From contig NC_061152.1 of the NCBI RefSeq assembly GCF_905220365.1, positions 4,515,001-4,579,000 of the forward strand: DNA of 64,000 nt. The letters are read 5' to 3'. The DNA comes from Vanessa cardui (Eukaryota > Arthropoda > Insecta > Lepidoptera > Nymphalidae). Below, in pieces: positions 51,362 to 62,169 of this stretch. The notes beneath the pieces were generated by a model. It did no database searches. It saw only the letters and a list, made by a program, of their open reading frames with translations, and was not told the DNA's origin. The translations under genes and the position numbers were made by a program. How positions within the stretch are numbered: the first letter of the stretch is position 1; each line of letters opens with the position of its first letter.

Positions 51362-51566
51362 TAGTGGACAACATCACATAAATTACTCTGATCCCAATGT
51401 AAAAACTGTTATGGAAAATCAGAAGTAACGACGGTACAAACACCCAGACCCAAGACAACGTAGAAAACTAATGAACTTCTTCTACATTGGCTTGGCCGGG
51501 AATCGAACCCGGGACCTCGGAGTGATGAACTCATGAAAACCGATGTAAACACTACTCGACCAATGA
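51362..51566 (-). mobile_element. SINE-B copy (reverse)
   Basis: acaacatcacataaattact to cactactcgaccaatgaagt, with B box gggaatcgaacccg as seen on the plus strand. Confidence 0.83.
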
Positions 51567-51747
51567 AGTTTGTAATTGGCAAAGTTCTCACTAACAGTCT
51601 GGAAGTTGAAAGTGTGTATTCCCGTGCCTCGGAAAGTACGTAAACTTGGGTCCGGTCGCGTTTGATTTGCCGTTCCATTAAAACAAAATGGAGTACAACG
51701 TTTATATGTTTTGTGACATTGGTAGATGCAAGAGCAAATGGGTAATG

Positions 51748-51935
51748 GTGATGGTAAGGGGTAACCAAAACCCATAGATATTCGCGCTTTAAGAACTATT
51801 GACCATTTACATCGCCAATGCACCTTTAACCTTGGAAACTAATATGTTATGTCCCTTGTACCTGTAGTTACACTGGCTCATTCACCCTTCAAACCTGAAC
51901 AGCTCTTTGGTGATAGAATATCTGATGTTTAAATG
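51748..51935 (-). mobile_element. SINE-C partial, diverged
   Basis: ggtgatggtaaggggtaacc and tcccttgtacctgtagttac. Confidence 0.65.
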
Positions 51936-52575
51936 TAGTAGCTATGGGTGAAGCTGAACAGCTTTCCCAAATTTATTAAGACTTTACCTATAGTACACAG
52001 ACTGTCACCACACCCCCCCTTTACATACTTCAATCCTCCTCTGGAACTTATACTATCTCGATATTAAATTTCTTCATAATAGGTCCAGCAGTTTAAGCAA
52101 CAATGTGTAAAAGAGTTTCGCATTTATAAAATGGGTACAGATTATATTAATAAGCGTTACAAATAGCAATTGCAAATTAATCTATACATATAATAAAATT
52201 GGAGCGTCTGTTTGTAATATTAAAATAACCGCTTTTTACTTAATGCATATGTATACCAAATATAAACGGTACATATACCAAACCAAACATTTTTTATAGT
52301 TTTTTCTGGCTGTCTGTTTATACTGGCTTATTTTTTTAACGGCTGGATCGTTTTCTTTGGGACTATCAATGGCAAATAGCTGATCTAATAAGGAGTAGGT
52401 TAGGTTACAACATTATCTTTTTTGTTTAATTCCATCGTGGTCGAAGTCATGGGCCCAGCTAGTCCTGAAATAAATAAGCTTAACAAGATTTAGCACGAAA
52501 TTAAAATGTCGAAACAATCGCTACAGCAGCGTGACTCATTGAAGGCATTGTTTAGCAATGAGAGCAAAAGGCTGC
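51936..52575. other. Unassigned, with a short-repeat relic
   Basis: attggagcgtctgtttgtaa (about 52199) recurs at 53215 and 59600, marking another interspersed repeat that could not be delimited. No gene. Confidence 0.35.
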
Positions 52576-52583
52576 CTCTTGTG

Positions 52584-53023
52584 TAGGGTTGCCAGGTCCT
52601 CAGACGCAAAAGCCGGACAGACCTGTGAGTTTGTCCTGACATTTGGGTAAAAAATCCGGACATCTTGTTTTTTTTTGTCCATTTTTTTTATAAAAAGTGT
52701 AAAATAATTTTTTTTGTCCTAAAATTCGGTCGAAAAATCCGGACGCTTAAAAAAATGTTACTTAAAAAAAATGGAAATCCGGGATTTTCTGATTGCATTA
52801 TAATAAAACAAAAGCAAAATCAAGCTAATATTTCTTTATTATAAATCAGTCTCTAACTCTCTTAATCATCAGTCGTTATATTATAACAAAACAAAAATTA
52901 TTTGATGATGAAATTGAAAAATCCTACCTAAATCCTAACAGGCCGGATGCCGCTTATTTTGACCGGACAAGCAATCAAAAATCCTACGTATGTCCTGCTT
53001 TATCCTAACACCTGGCAACCCTA
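52584..53023. mobile_element. hAT-type MITE, 8-bp TSD CTCTTGTG
   Basis: 440 bp with TIRs TAGGGTTGCCAGGT ... ACCTGGCAACCCTA, flanked by CTCTTGTG at 52576-52583 and 53024-53031. No ORF. Its TIR differs from the hAT at 27548-30747 beyond TAGGG. Confidence 0.92.
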
Positions 53024-53031
53024 CTCTTGTG

Positions 53032-53465
53032 TAGGAATATATCATACTAGCTGCATTCGGCGTTAGATCAGATTTTACTGATCAAAATAGGCGTAAAAAA
53101 GGGATGTGTCCTAGGGATTCAAGCTTGTTTCAAGTCGATACAGTGTTTTGCCTGTGGAAGAGACAGACACGATTGGGTACTATTGGCAAATATAATCTAT
53201 TGCATGTAATAAAATTGGAGTGTCTGTTTGCAATATTAAAATAGCTATTTTTTTGTCAATGCCTATGTATTTATACACGGTATATACCGAAATAACATCT
53301 TTTACAATTTTTGTCTGTCTGTCTGTCTGTTTGTTCCGGCTGATCTCTGGAACGGCTGGACTGATTTTGACGGGACTTTCATTGACAGATAGCTTATGTA
53401 ATAAGGAGTAACTCTAAATTCAACCGTGCACGAAGTCAACAACAAGTAATACGTAAATAACTTCT
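53032..53465. other. Unassigned with relic repeat
   Basis: ataaaattggagtgtctgtt and gtctgtctgtctgtctgttt (about 53320); no gene. Confidence 0.3.
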
Positions 53466-53896
53466 CGAAATAATATAATTAATTTATTTATTTTTTATGA
53501 CACCCAATCTTAAAACTAAAAATAACATTTTAGTTACATAAAAGTTGCATGAGGTGCAACAGGCGGCCTTATCGCTAAGCAGCGATCTTTTCCAGGCAAC
53601 CTTTGAGTAAAGGATCATAATATTGACATAAATGGGAAGGGTACAGTAACTTTAAGTCATTTTACTTACATATGTAGTATAAATACATAATGTAATAGTA
53701 CACAATACACAAATAACAATAAATACATAATATAAATATACATATATACTATAATAAATTCATAAAATATATATAATAAAATAGGAGATATTAACTAAAC
53801 AACAAATTAACAACAACAACGACTGCTTAGAATAACTAATAGTAAAAGTCTTTAACCATACTTTTAAATACGGCTAATGACTGTGCGCGCCTTACA

Positions 53897-54213
53897 AACA
53901 ACAACAACAACAACAACAGCCTGTAAATTCCCACTGCTGGGCTAAAGGCCTCCTCTCCTTTTGAGGAGAAGGTTTGGAACATATTCCACCACGCTGTTCC
54001 AATGCGGGTTGGTGGAATACACATGTGGCAGAATTTCTATGAAATTTGTCACATGCAGGTTTCCTCACGATGTTTCCCTTCACCGCTGAGCACGAGATGA
54101 ATCATAAAGACAAATTAAGCACATGAATCAGCGGTGCTTGCCTGGGTTTGAACCCGCAATCATCGGTTAAGATGCACGCGTTCTAACCACTGGGCCATCT
54201 CGACTCTCAGCTA
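53897..54213 (-). mobile_element. SINE-A inserted in LINE, TSD CGCCTTACA
   Basis: Full-length SINE-A with a (TTG)n tail; CGCCTTACA at 53888-53896 and 54214-54222. Confidence 0.94.
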
Positions 54214-54390
54214 CGCCTTACAGCTAAGGGTAATGTATTCCAAAGTCGAGAAGCTTCTACAGTGAAGGACTTAGAATAGTAAGAAGAAGAATGGGAAGGA
54301 ATGGATAGAATTAAATTATCATTTGAGCGAAGAGCACGCTTATAAGTCTCCCTAAGGAGACTGAAACGCTCTTTAAGATAGAAGGGTGTC

Positions 54391-54597
54391 AAGAACAAAC
54401 AAACAACAACAGCAACCTGTAAATTCCCACTGCTGGGCTAAAGGCCTCCTCTCCCTTTGAGGAGAAGGTTTGGAACATATTCCACCACGCTGTTCCAATG
54501 CTGGTTAGTGGAATACACATGTGTCAGAATTTCTATGAAATTTGTCACATGTGTATTCCTGAGCACGAGATGAATTATAAATACAAATCAAGCACAT
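54391..54597 (-). mobile_element. 5'-truncated SINE-A inserted in LINE, TSD GAAGGGTGTC
   Basis: Lacks the tRNA head yet is bounded by GAAGGGTGTC at 54381-54390 and 54598-54607, so truncation happened at insertion or by internal priming of the cDNA. Confidence 0.92.
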
Positions 54598-54934
54598 GAA
54601 GGGTGTCGCTGGATTAAAAAGAATAGAATTAAGAAGAGATAAAATGCGAGTATTCTTGCGAATTTCGTAAAATTTGACACGCAGTTATCTACATATATGA
54701 TTTTGATGATATTATGTCATGTGCACTAGATTCGCTTCGCTGATTATTATTAAATTATAGTCGTGTTATATTTTTAATGAAATTTTATTAAACAGGAAAT
54801 AGTCTTCCGTGCTGTATTTTTTTTTGAATTTGTAAATTACTGTTGACTCATGTTATTTGTCTTAATTGATTATATATTTATAAAAGTAATTAAACAGTTA
54901 TGTAATAATACAGAAATGGCTTAATTATCATTAC

Positions 54935-55175
54935 ACAGTATAAAACAAAGTCGCTTGCCGCTCTATGTATGCTTAGATCTTCAATACGCAACGGATTTTG
55001 ATATGAATTTTTTTAATAGATAGAGTGATTCGAGAGGAAGGTTTTTTTTATATAATACATGGACAATATACCTAGCAAAGAAACACTGAATTTTTTGGAA
55101 GTTTCTTATGTTTCATATTATATTTCGTAAATAAACAAATTCTGTAGGATATTTGTATTAGTGATATATTTTTAA
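54935..55175 (+). mobile_element. Helitron-like H1 copy
   Basis: tcattacacagtataaaaca to aaacaaattctgtaggatat; the terminal hairpin is missing. Confidence 0.65.
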
Positions 55176-55334
55176 ACGATTTTAAGGGTTGTGGTTCAAC
55201 AATTATATAACCTAGTTAAATATTATATAACCTATTTCTTTACGTATGTAATGTGTGAATATTTGTTTTAAGTACCAGTATCTGACATGTTTTCTCATTG
55301 TATTATCTTCAAAGGTATATTTAATTATAAATAA

Positions 55335-55457
55335 ATATGAGACAACATCACATACATTACTCTGATCCCAATGTAAGTAGCTAAAGCACGTGTGTTATAG
55401 AAAATCAGAAGTAACGACGGCACCAACACCCAGACCCAAGACAACGTAGAAAACTAA
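55335..55457 (-). mobile_element. SINE-B 3' part (reverse)
   Basis: atgagacaacatcacataca to acaacgtagaaaactaa; the head is lost. Confidence 0.7.
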
Positions 55458-55479
55458 ATAAAACAGTATACGGCCTAAA

Positions 55480-55680
55480 ATTAGTTTAAATAATTGTATT
55501 AAAAAACATGACTTTGTATTTTTTAAATGTTGAAAAAGAGTTACTACTGTATTTCTTGCCAGTTCTTTTCGGTAGAATCTACTTTCCGAACCGGTGGTAG
55601 CTTCACTTAATTGTTAATTGAAGTTTCAAAAGTGCTTGTAAGAGTCCAATTGAATAAAGTTTGGTTTGATTTTGATTTTT
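55480..55680 (+). mobile_element. CR1-group LINE 3' tail
   Basis: tactgtatttcttgccagtt, gaaccggtggtagcttcact and tgaataaagtttggtttgat. Confidence 0.78.
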
Positions 55681-55856
55681 TTTTTTTGGACACATGCGAG
55701 AATTATTAATTTCGACACAGTTGCTAATTAGCTTAATCGGAGAGGAAATTAAGAATATTATTATAATTAAGGAAATAGAGCCTGTTCAATTATAACACAC
55801 AAACCTTATCTGAATTTTACGGATTCATGTTTAATGTTTCGTAATAAATAGCAACT

Positions 55857-56106
55857 CGCCCCGGTTTCGCATGGTGTCAATACTGATACTAAATATACTA
55901 CAGAATTTGTTTATTTACGACATCACATTACAGACTTCTAAAATTATCAGCCTTTACTATATTGTCTATGTATTGACACAAAAACTTCTTCTCGAATCAA
56001 TCTATCTATTAAAAAAATCGCATCAAAATCCGTTGCGCAGTTTTAAAGATTTAAGCATACATAGGGATATAGGGACAGAGAAGGCGACTTTATTTTATAT
56101 TAGGTA
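55857..56106 (-). mobile_element. Helitron-like H1 copy (reverse)
   Basis: caactcgccccggtttcgca to cgactttattttatattagg. Confidence 0.7.
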
Positions 56107-56139
56107 GGGATGAATATTGTACTCGGATGAAAATCTTCC

Positions 56140-56638
56140 ATTTTCAACCGACTTAAAAAAGGAGGAGGTTATCAATTCGTCTGTATTTTTTTTTTATGTT
56201 TGTTACCTCATAACTTTTCACTGGGTAAACCGATTTTAATATTTTTTTTTTGTTTGAAAGGTAGTGCTTCCCGTCGGGTCCCATTTTTTTTTAATTTTTT
56301 TTCCGATGATGGTATCCATATGAAAACGACATAAGTCTAAAATTTGCATTATGTATATGCGCGACAAATAGGTGAATAACTGAAAATCACGTTAACCAAT
56401 TTTGATAATTCTTTTTTTATTATAAAATATATACTTCAAGGGTAATTTTGTGAAAGTTTGGTAAAGTTCTGAGCATAGGATCCATGACAAATTAAGGGAA
56501 CGGGAGGGAACGGAACAATTCTGAGGAGCACGTTAGCAATACTCGGTCGAATCTTTTATTTATGGGTTACTTGGATATTTGAATCACCTTTCGGAACGTG
56601 GTTATTTTTATGTTATTGTCATAATCGAATATTATAAT
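56140..56638 (+). repeat. H3 repeat
   Basis: aaaaaaggaggaggttatca through gggaacggaacaattctgag, closely parallel to 1035-1540; an H1 end follows both copies. Confidence 0.7.
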
Positions 56639-56900
56639 CAACTAGCGACCCGCCCCGACTTCTCACGGGTGCAATACTGATACTTAATATACTAAAGAAT
56701 TTGTTTATTTACGACATCACATTGCAAACTTCTAAAATTGTCAGTGTTTCTTTACTATATTGTTCATTTATTATATACACAAACCTTCCCTTCCCCATGA
56801 ATTACACTTTCTATTAAAAAAAACCGCAATAAAATCCGTTGCGTAGTTTTAAAGATATAGGGACAGAGAAAGCGACTTTGTTTTATACTATGTATTGACG
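56639..56900 (-). mobile_element. Helitron-like H1 copy (reverse)
   Basis: ctagcgacccgccccgactt ... gcgactttgttttatactat, keeping the CTAG-type GC-rich terminus. Confidence 0.75.
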
Positions 56901-57249
56901 GAACTCCTAAACGGCTTACAGTTAGTCTGCGATATGGGGCAGAATTTCTTACTATCTTTACCCAAATTTTGTGTATGTGATGTGATGTCATATGATGTAC
57001 GACATAGCATACGAATAGCTCTTTTGCAAAGTTTTTTTTTTAAGTCGATTACAGCTCTTTCGAGGGTGGTATCTTGTAGTTTATGCCGCATCACGTATTA
57101 AAGCCGCATTTCCGAAAGTCTATTTTTGCTTTATTCGAAAGTTTCTTTTGAAATTGTCCCCGAAGTAGTTTCTGATTCATATAAACGGCACGCTTAATCT
57201 ATCCATATTAAGAAAAAAATGTTAGTCTACATCAGCTTCACTTAAAACC

Positions 57250-57640
57250 AAAAAATAAATAAAATTTTAACAAAAAGAAAAACCGACTTCAAACAAAACA
57301 CTATTTTAAAACAAATAAAAATGTACTAAAAAGTAATAAAAATAATTGCATATTTAATATATTTTTGAGAGTCCTCCTAGGTAAAATGAAATGAAAAATA
57401 TTAGACTACTTAAAAGTCAATTTACGATTATATAACGTAGTTATAGTTATTGTTATATTTGGAGCCGGTGTCAGCCACGGGCACACGCTTCAGCAATCAA
57501 AAGAAAGAAGCGATACGAGCCTCTTGATTGACCCAGTATAATATCGTATAAAAGGTAATTTGTAAGAAACATATTTCTTAAAGTATTCTCGTATTGTTTT
57601 TTGATAGATATAGTATAGGGTTGGCTAGTATAGGGTTGGT
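57250..57640 (+). repeat. H3 repeat
   Basis: acaaaaagaaaaaccgactt, aattgcatatttaatatatt and tataacgtagttatagttat; matches 14412-14640. Confidence 0.65.
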
Positions 57641-58400
57641 TAAAATTTTATTTATAGTATCCACCAACGTTAATTTCAATAAATACGATAAGGTTTAAAA
57701 TCTCTCATAATTAAAAAAAAAGTAATTGCAAAATTAAAAAAAAAAAAAATTGAGCCTTCAAACAATAAACACCGCTGTCTAAATTATTAGCGCAAGTATA
57801 ATATCTGAAAGTAATATTTAGGTTTTGTAATATACGTTTTGTAATAATAAACATAAAGTTGCACCGTTCGTTGAGAAACGAGTTTGACTGCGTTCCCGCC
57901 TAAATTACGTGTTGCAATTTTTTTTTTTTTCGTCATTTCGCGCCACCGCGCACCCGAAACGCTAATCATAGACATTTTAATTTTGACATTTCATTTCAGG
58001 GAAGTAATATTTTATCAATTATTTATATTCTACGTTTACTTTTTAAAATAATTCAAGGTTATTTTAAATACGATTGCTTTTATTTACTGATCGAAACGAG
58101 TTAAATGTTAAAGGCTTTATAAATTATTTTTCTTTTTAACACATAAAATACGTCAAACTAGAAATGTTAATTTATTAAATATTTTTAGAAAATTAATTAT
58201 ATCCGTGGTCACTTACTTAATGTAAAATAATTTGATATTCTAATACCAGTTTCGATACATAAATTATTGATGAATTATTTTTTCAAATTCACTCTAGCTT
58301 GTGACCTTTGCTCGACTAGTTTTAAACAAAGTTTTAAGACCTTTGATATTTAAGGTACAATGTCAATCAAAGTTAATCTTTATTAAAATGAATAATTCTG
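57641..58400. other. Unassigned AT-rich sequence
   Basis: A 62-codon minus-strand ORF (57787-57975) has no motif. No repeat recognised. Confidence 0.25.
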
Positions 58401-58404
58401 TACG

Positions 58405-58866
58405 CGTCGCTCACCGCTGTCTGTTCCTATGAATGCTTAGATCTTTAAAATTACGCAACGGATTGTGATGCGGTTTTTTTTAATAGATAGTTGGATTCAA
58501 GAAGAAGGTTTATATGTATAATACATGCACAATATAGTAGAGAAACACTGATAATTTAGAGGTTTTAATGAGATGTCGTATATAAACACATTTTTATGAT
58601 AAATAATGGCTTATTTTCAAAGAGATTTTGAGCAATACAGCAATCACCCTTATCCAAGCACTTTAAATACACTGTGCATTCCATAAAGATCAATATTGCC
58701 CTTTACAGCTTGTAATATAAATGAGTATTTTCGAAGATATTACAGATTTAAAACGCAGACACTGTGTGTATTGTCTGATGACAAAAAGTCATTAACTTTG
58801 TATATAATAACTGTAGTATTATATAGTATCTGTATTGCACCCGTGCGAAGCTGTGAAGGGTCGCTA
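58405..58866 (+). mobile_element. Helitron-like H1 copy with ~230-bp insertion
   Basis: ctgtctgttcctatgaatgc at the start and attgcacccgtgcgaagctg at the end; about 58597-58825 is foreign to the family and unassigned. Confidence 0.65.
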
Positions 58867-58894
58867 ATATTTAAACAAATTTAAAGCTACCACC

Positions 58895-59040
58895 GGATCA
58901 GAAAGTACAATCAAATCGAATCAATTTTATTCAAGTAAACTTCACAATGAAGCGTTTTTGAATCGTCAATAATTAAATACGACAACCGTTTCGGAAAGCA
59001 GCTTCTAGCGAGAATAAATGTCAAGAAACTGTCAACAAGA
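58895..59040 (-). mobile_element. CR1-group LINE 3' tail (reverse)
   Basis: caatcaaatcgaatcaattt, then accgtttcggaaagcagctt and gtcaagaaact. Confidence 0.65.
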
Positions 59041-59079
59041 AAAACCGACAACACTTTCTGTAGTTAGCATTTTCTATCA

Positions 59080-59353
59080 TAGACCGGGAGATGATAATGA
59101 CAAAATATTTGATCATTTATACCAGCATGGCGGTTCTTCAGGGGTCTAATTACATACCATCAACGAAGTAGGAACAAATCGTTCGACACTCGTTATTTTT
59201 CCGACGCTTTCGATTAAAGCCCACGCGATTGGGACACCGGTGCGAGCGGTATGACCATCATTTTCCTTTTTGCCTTTACGTAATTAGACCCCTGAAGAAG
59301 CGCCATACTGGTACAAATGACCAAATATTTTGTCATTATCATCTCCCGGTCTA
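59080..59353. mobile_element. Fold-back MITE with ~75-bp TIRs
   Basis: tagaccgggagatgataatg ... cattatcatctcccggtcta; arms extend through caggggtctaattac with few mismatches. Probable TCA duplication at 59077-59079 and 59354-59356. No ORF. Confidence 0.85.
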
Positions 59354-59751
59354 TCATTTTAATTACAGAATTCGTCAGTACAGGACAATTAAATAATCAA
59401 AGTTTTATCTATATTGGCCATGTTTTTGTCCATCAAGTATTATTAAATGTATATTTATTTATAGATGAATATATATCCAGCTCGATTATCAACAAAATTA
59501 ATTCCACACTTTTGTATCTTTAATTTTATCCTGTATTGTGTCATATGCCTTATTTATCAATGTTAGCCGAGTTAAAAATAATCTATATATTTAATAAAAT
59601 TGGAGTGTCTGTTTGTAATATTAAAATAACCGATTTTTACTAAATGTATATTAACTATATTCTTTTCAACTTTCGGCTAATCTCCGGAACTAATAAACCG
59701 ATTCTAAAAAATATTTAAATAGATTTTATATGTAAATAAATTATATAGTGT

Positions 59752-60032
59752 TAGAGCCGAGATACTCCAGTGGTTAGGTTAGTGCATCTTAACCAATGAT
59801 TGCGGGTTCAAATCCAGGCAAGCACCACTGAATATTCATGTGCTTAATTTGTGTTTACAATTTATCTCGTGCTCGGCGGTGAAGGAAAACCTGCATGTGT
59901 CTTATTTCATAGAAATTCTACCACATGTGTATTCCACCAACCCGCATTAGAACAGCGTGGTGGAAAATGTTCCAAACACTCTTCTTAATGGGAGAGGAGG
60001 CTTTAGCCCAGCAGTTGGTAATTTACAGGCTG
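59752..60032 (+). mobile_element. SINE-A copy
   Basis: gccgagatactccagtggtt, gggttcaaatccaggcaagc and aatttacaggctgtt with a TTTAC tail. Confidence 0.85.
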
Positions 60033-60055
60033 TTATTTTACTTTTTAAAAAAAAA

Positions 60056-60225
60056 ACATCTTTAGGGAACCTGTATGTGGCTAATTTCCTAAAAATTCTG
60101 CCAAATGTGTATTCCTCCAACCCGCATTGGAGCAGCCTGGTAGAATATGTTCCAAACCTTCTCCTTAAAGGGAAAGGAGGCCTTAACCCAGCAGTTGGAA
60201 ATTTACAGGCTGTTGTTGTTTGTTA
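60056..60225 (+). mobile_element. SINE-A 3' fragment
   Basis: catctttagggaacctgtat to ggctgttgttgttt; head missing, right after another SINE-A. Confidence 0.75.
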
Positions 60226-60231
60226 TTGTTG

Positions 60232-60640
60232 TTATAAAGTGTTTATTGTTTTTTCCTATATAGATTCGTAATAATATTTCTAATAAAACTTTTCAAATAT
60301 CAAGAGCAAGAATAACATCCCGCACTTAAAAAATAATATATATCTGTATAATATTAATATACACTAAGGTTAAATTAAACAACGAAGTAACTTTATTATA
60401 TATGTTTATTATTTAAGGAACATTATAAAAAATCTCGTAATATCACTTATTATATTAAGTACAGTATTAATAACTATTTATATAATTTATAGTCTATTCC
60501 AATGGAGCAGTAAAGATAAAAACAACTTTTCCTTGAATTGACGCGACATAAATGTTATAAATAATCTGTGGATTTTTGAAAAATGGCGGGACGCATGACA
60601 GCGTAGGTGTCAAAACTTTCGAATTAATAAAAGTGAATAT
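60232..60640. other. Unassigned AT-rich sequence
   Basis: Nothing recognised. Confidence 0.25.
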
Positions 60641-60645
60641 AAGTA

Positions 60646-60981
60646 TAGTACAACAAAACTTAGATGTCGCATAGACAAAATTCGTAAAACCGATCACATC
60701 CGAATTAAGTACGCTATCCCAAATTATCAACATTTATTTCTTATGTGAATATGATCTTTACACAAACGTAATAACTTGTAATATCGTATGACCTAATATA
60801 TTCGTCAATTTGACGCGTCGATTTACACGCACTCGCTGTCTCGGGTTGAACTGTCGCGGGAATCTATAGCGACGAATAGCGTCGAATGGCGCGATAGCGA
60901 GCTGTTTCAATTGGTTGTGTTAATATGCATTAATCGGTTTTATTGAATTTGCCGATGCTACGACTAAGTTGTGTGGTACTA
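60646..60981. mobile_element. MITE-P copy 6
   Basis: tagtacaacaaaacttagat ... aagttgtgtggtacta TIRs, 336 bp. Confidence 0.87.
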
Positions 60982-61284
60982 TATACAAAGATAGGATATG
61001 TCAATTTAAAGTTTGATTATCTTTACCCCTTCCGTTATTTATATATCATACATATTGCTTAACATACAAAAAGTTGGACTAAATAATAAAACATATTTAA
61101 AAGGCGTCTATCTTCATAACACATACTTTATACACAATTAATTATATACATAAATTCATTTACACAATTCGCTGTATACTTTCTTCATTTATTTCTAATG
61201 ATTGATTAAATATTGTCTTTTGTTAATAACAACATTACAATCTTAACTTTTAAAGGATATGTACACATATTATTATTTATTATT
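60982..61284. other. Unassigned AT-rich sequence
   Basis: Nothing recognised. Confidence 0.25.
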
Positions 61285-61438
61285 ATTTCACAGTATAAAC
61301 CAAGTCGCTTACCGCTGTACCTATGTATGCTTAGATTAATACGCAACGGATTTTGATGCGATTTTTTTATAAAATAGATTGATTCAAGAGAAAGAAACAC
61401 TGACATGTTAAGACGAGCAAAGCCTGTGTGGGTCACTA
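61285..61438 (+). mobile_element. Helitron-like H1, internally deleted
   Basis: cacagtataaaccaagtcgc, acgcaacggattttgatgcg and a short GTGGGTCACTAGT end. Confidence 0.65.
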
Positions 61439-62030
61439 GTCAATTAAAACGAAGTAAACAGACAATCGTCGTGATATTTGCCAACCCGATATACTAATAG
61501 GCAATGATGTTCTAGTAAACAGATATGTCATTAACGCGCAAAAATTGAACACTAGAAGACGTCCTAATTGGGATGTTTGCCTTTAGTCGTTTTACGTTGT
61601 AATACGTTATAATATATCATAATTACGTAGTAATACGTTTTGAGTAATTAAAACAACTAGTTATCCCTTTTACTTATTGTTTTTATCAAGCTACCCTTTT
61701 TACTTGGAACGAAATGTAAAATAAACGGTCCCCGGCGCGGCACACTTTTTCTGTTGTTTAGTATGGATACAACATATCTGTTTATTTCATCATCATCATT
61801 GCTAATAGGTCTTACTGAGACACAATAATTCACATTAAAAATATAAGCTATTTACATCAATAAAAGATAAAAACAAACTTTCTTTTTGAGCACTGCAAAA
61901 TTAAATAATTCGATAACCTTCGTCGGAGGCCGTATTGTGTAACAATTAAAACCTGTATCTCCCTAGTTTGAGCTTCAATACTTGTTAGTAACGTGTCGTT
62001 TGGTCGAAAACGTACGAATTCAATATTTTC
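61439..62030. other. Unassigned sequence
   Basis: A tcatcatcat run at about 61788 may be an RTE tail end. No gene recognised. Confidence 0.25.
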
Positions 62031-62044
62031 GTTACCATGGCAAC
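62031..62044. promoter_or_regulatory. Palindromic RFX X-box-like site
   Basis: GTTACCATGGCAAC is a near-perfect inverted repeat fitting the RFX X-box consensus (RYYNYY-N-RRNRAC). A palindrome-like tgacatctgtca lies about 90 bp downstream. Function unproven; no gene is attached. Confidence 0.4.
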
Positions 62045-62169
62045 CGTTGTTTTGAAATTGACAACTTCACTTATATTCCCATCTCACTTACACATGATAA
62101 AGAAGGCGAGAGAAGTATACTCTTATATTTGACATCTGTCAAAATGTTTTTAATTCATAGTAATAAATA

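Larger units (their letters stand above)
53470..54695 (-). pseudogene. L2-like LINE 3' part, split by two SINEs
   Basis: Minus strand from about 54695: LRVKFYEIRKNTRILSLLNS and ILFNPATPF, then (after a SINE) YLKERFSLLRETYKRALRSN and FTVEASRLWNTLPLAVR, then (after another SINE) AQSLAVFKSMVKDFYY-stop. The 3' UTR has hairpin atcgct/agcgat (53571-53586) and the ccgcctgttgcac block. Removing both SINEs restores one continuous frame similar to the C-terminus of the LINE at 12313-14083. Confidence 0.88.

Noticed and set aside
9740..54210. tRNA genes at SINE heads
   Set aside because: A/B-box-like segments are present but they cannot fold as complete tRNAs and are always followed by the SINE body.
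57787..57975. Minus-strand 62-codon ORF as a first exon
   Set aside because: Contains a poly-lysine run from an A-tract, with no downstream exon or homology.
448..60225. Repeated ORFs with [14 protein letters not shown] or [16 protein letters not shown]
   Set aside because: These are SINE-A bodies read in two frames; they recur in every copy and have no coding constraint.
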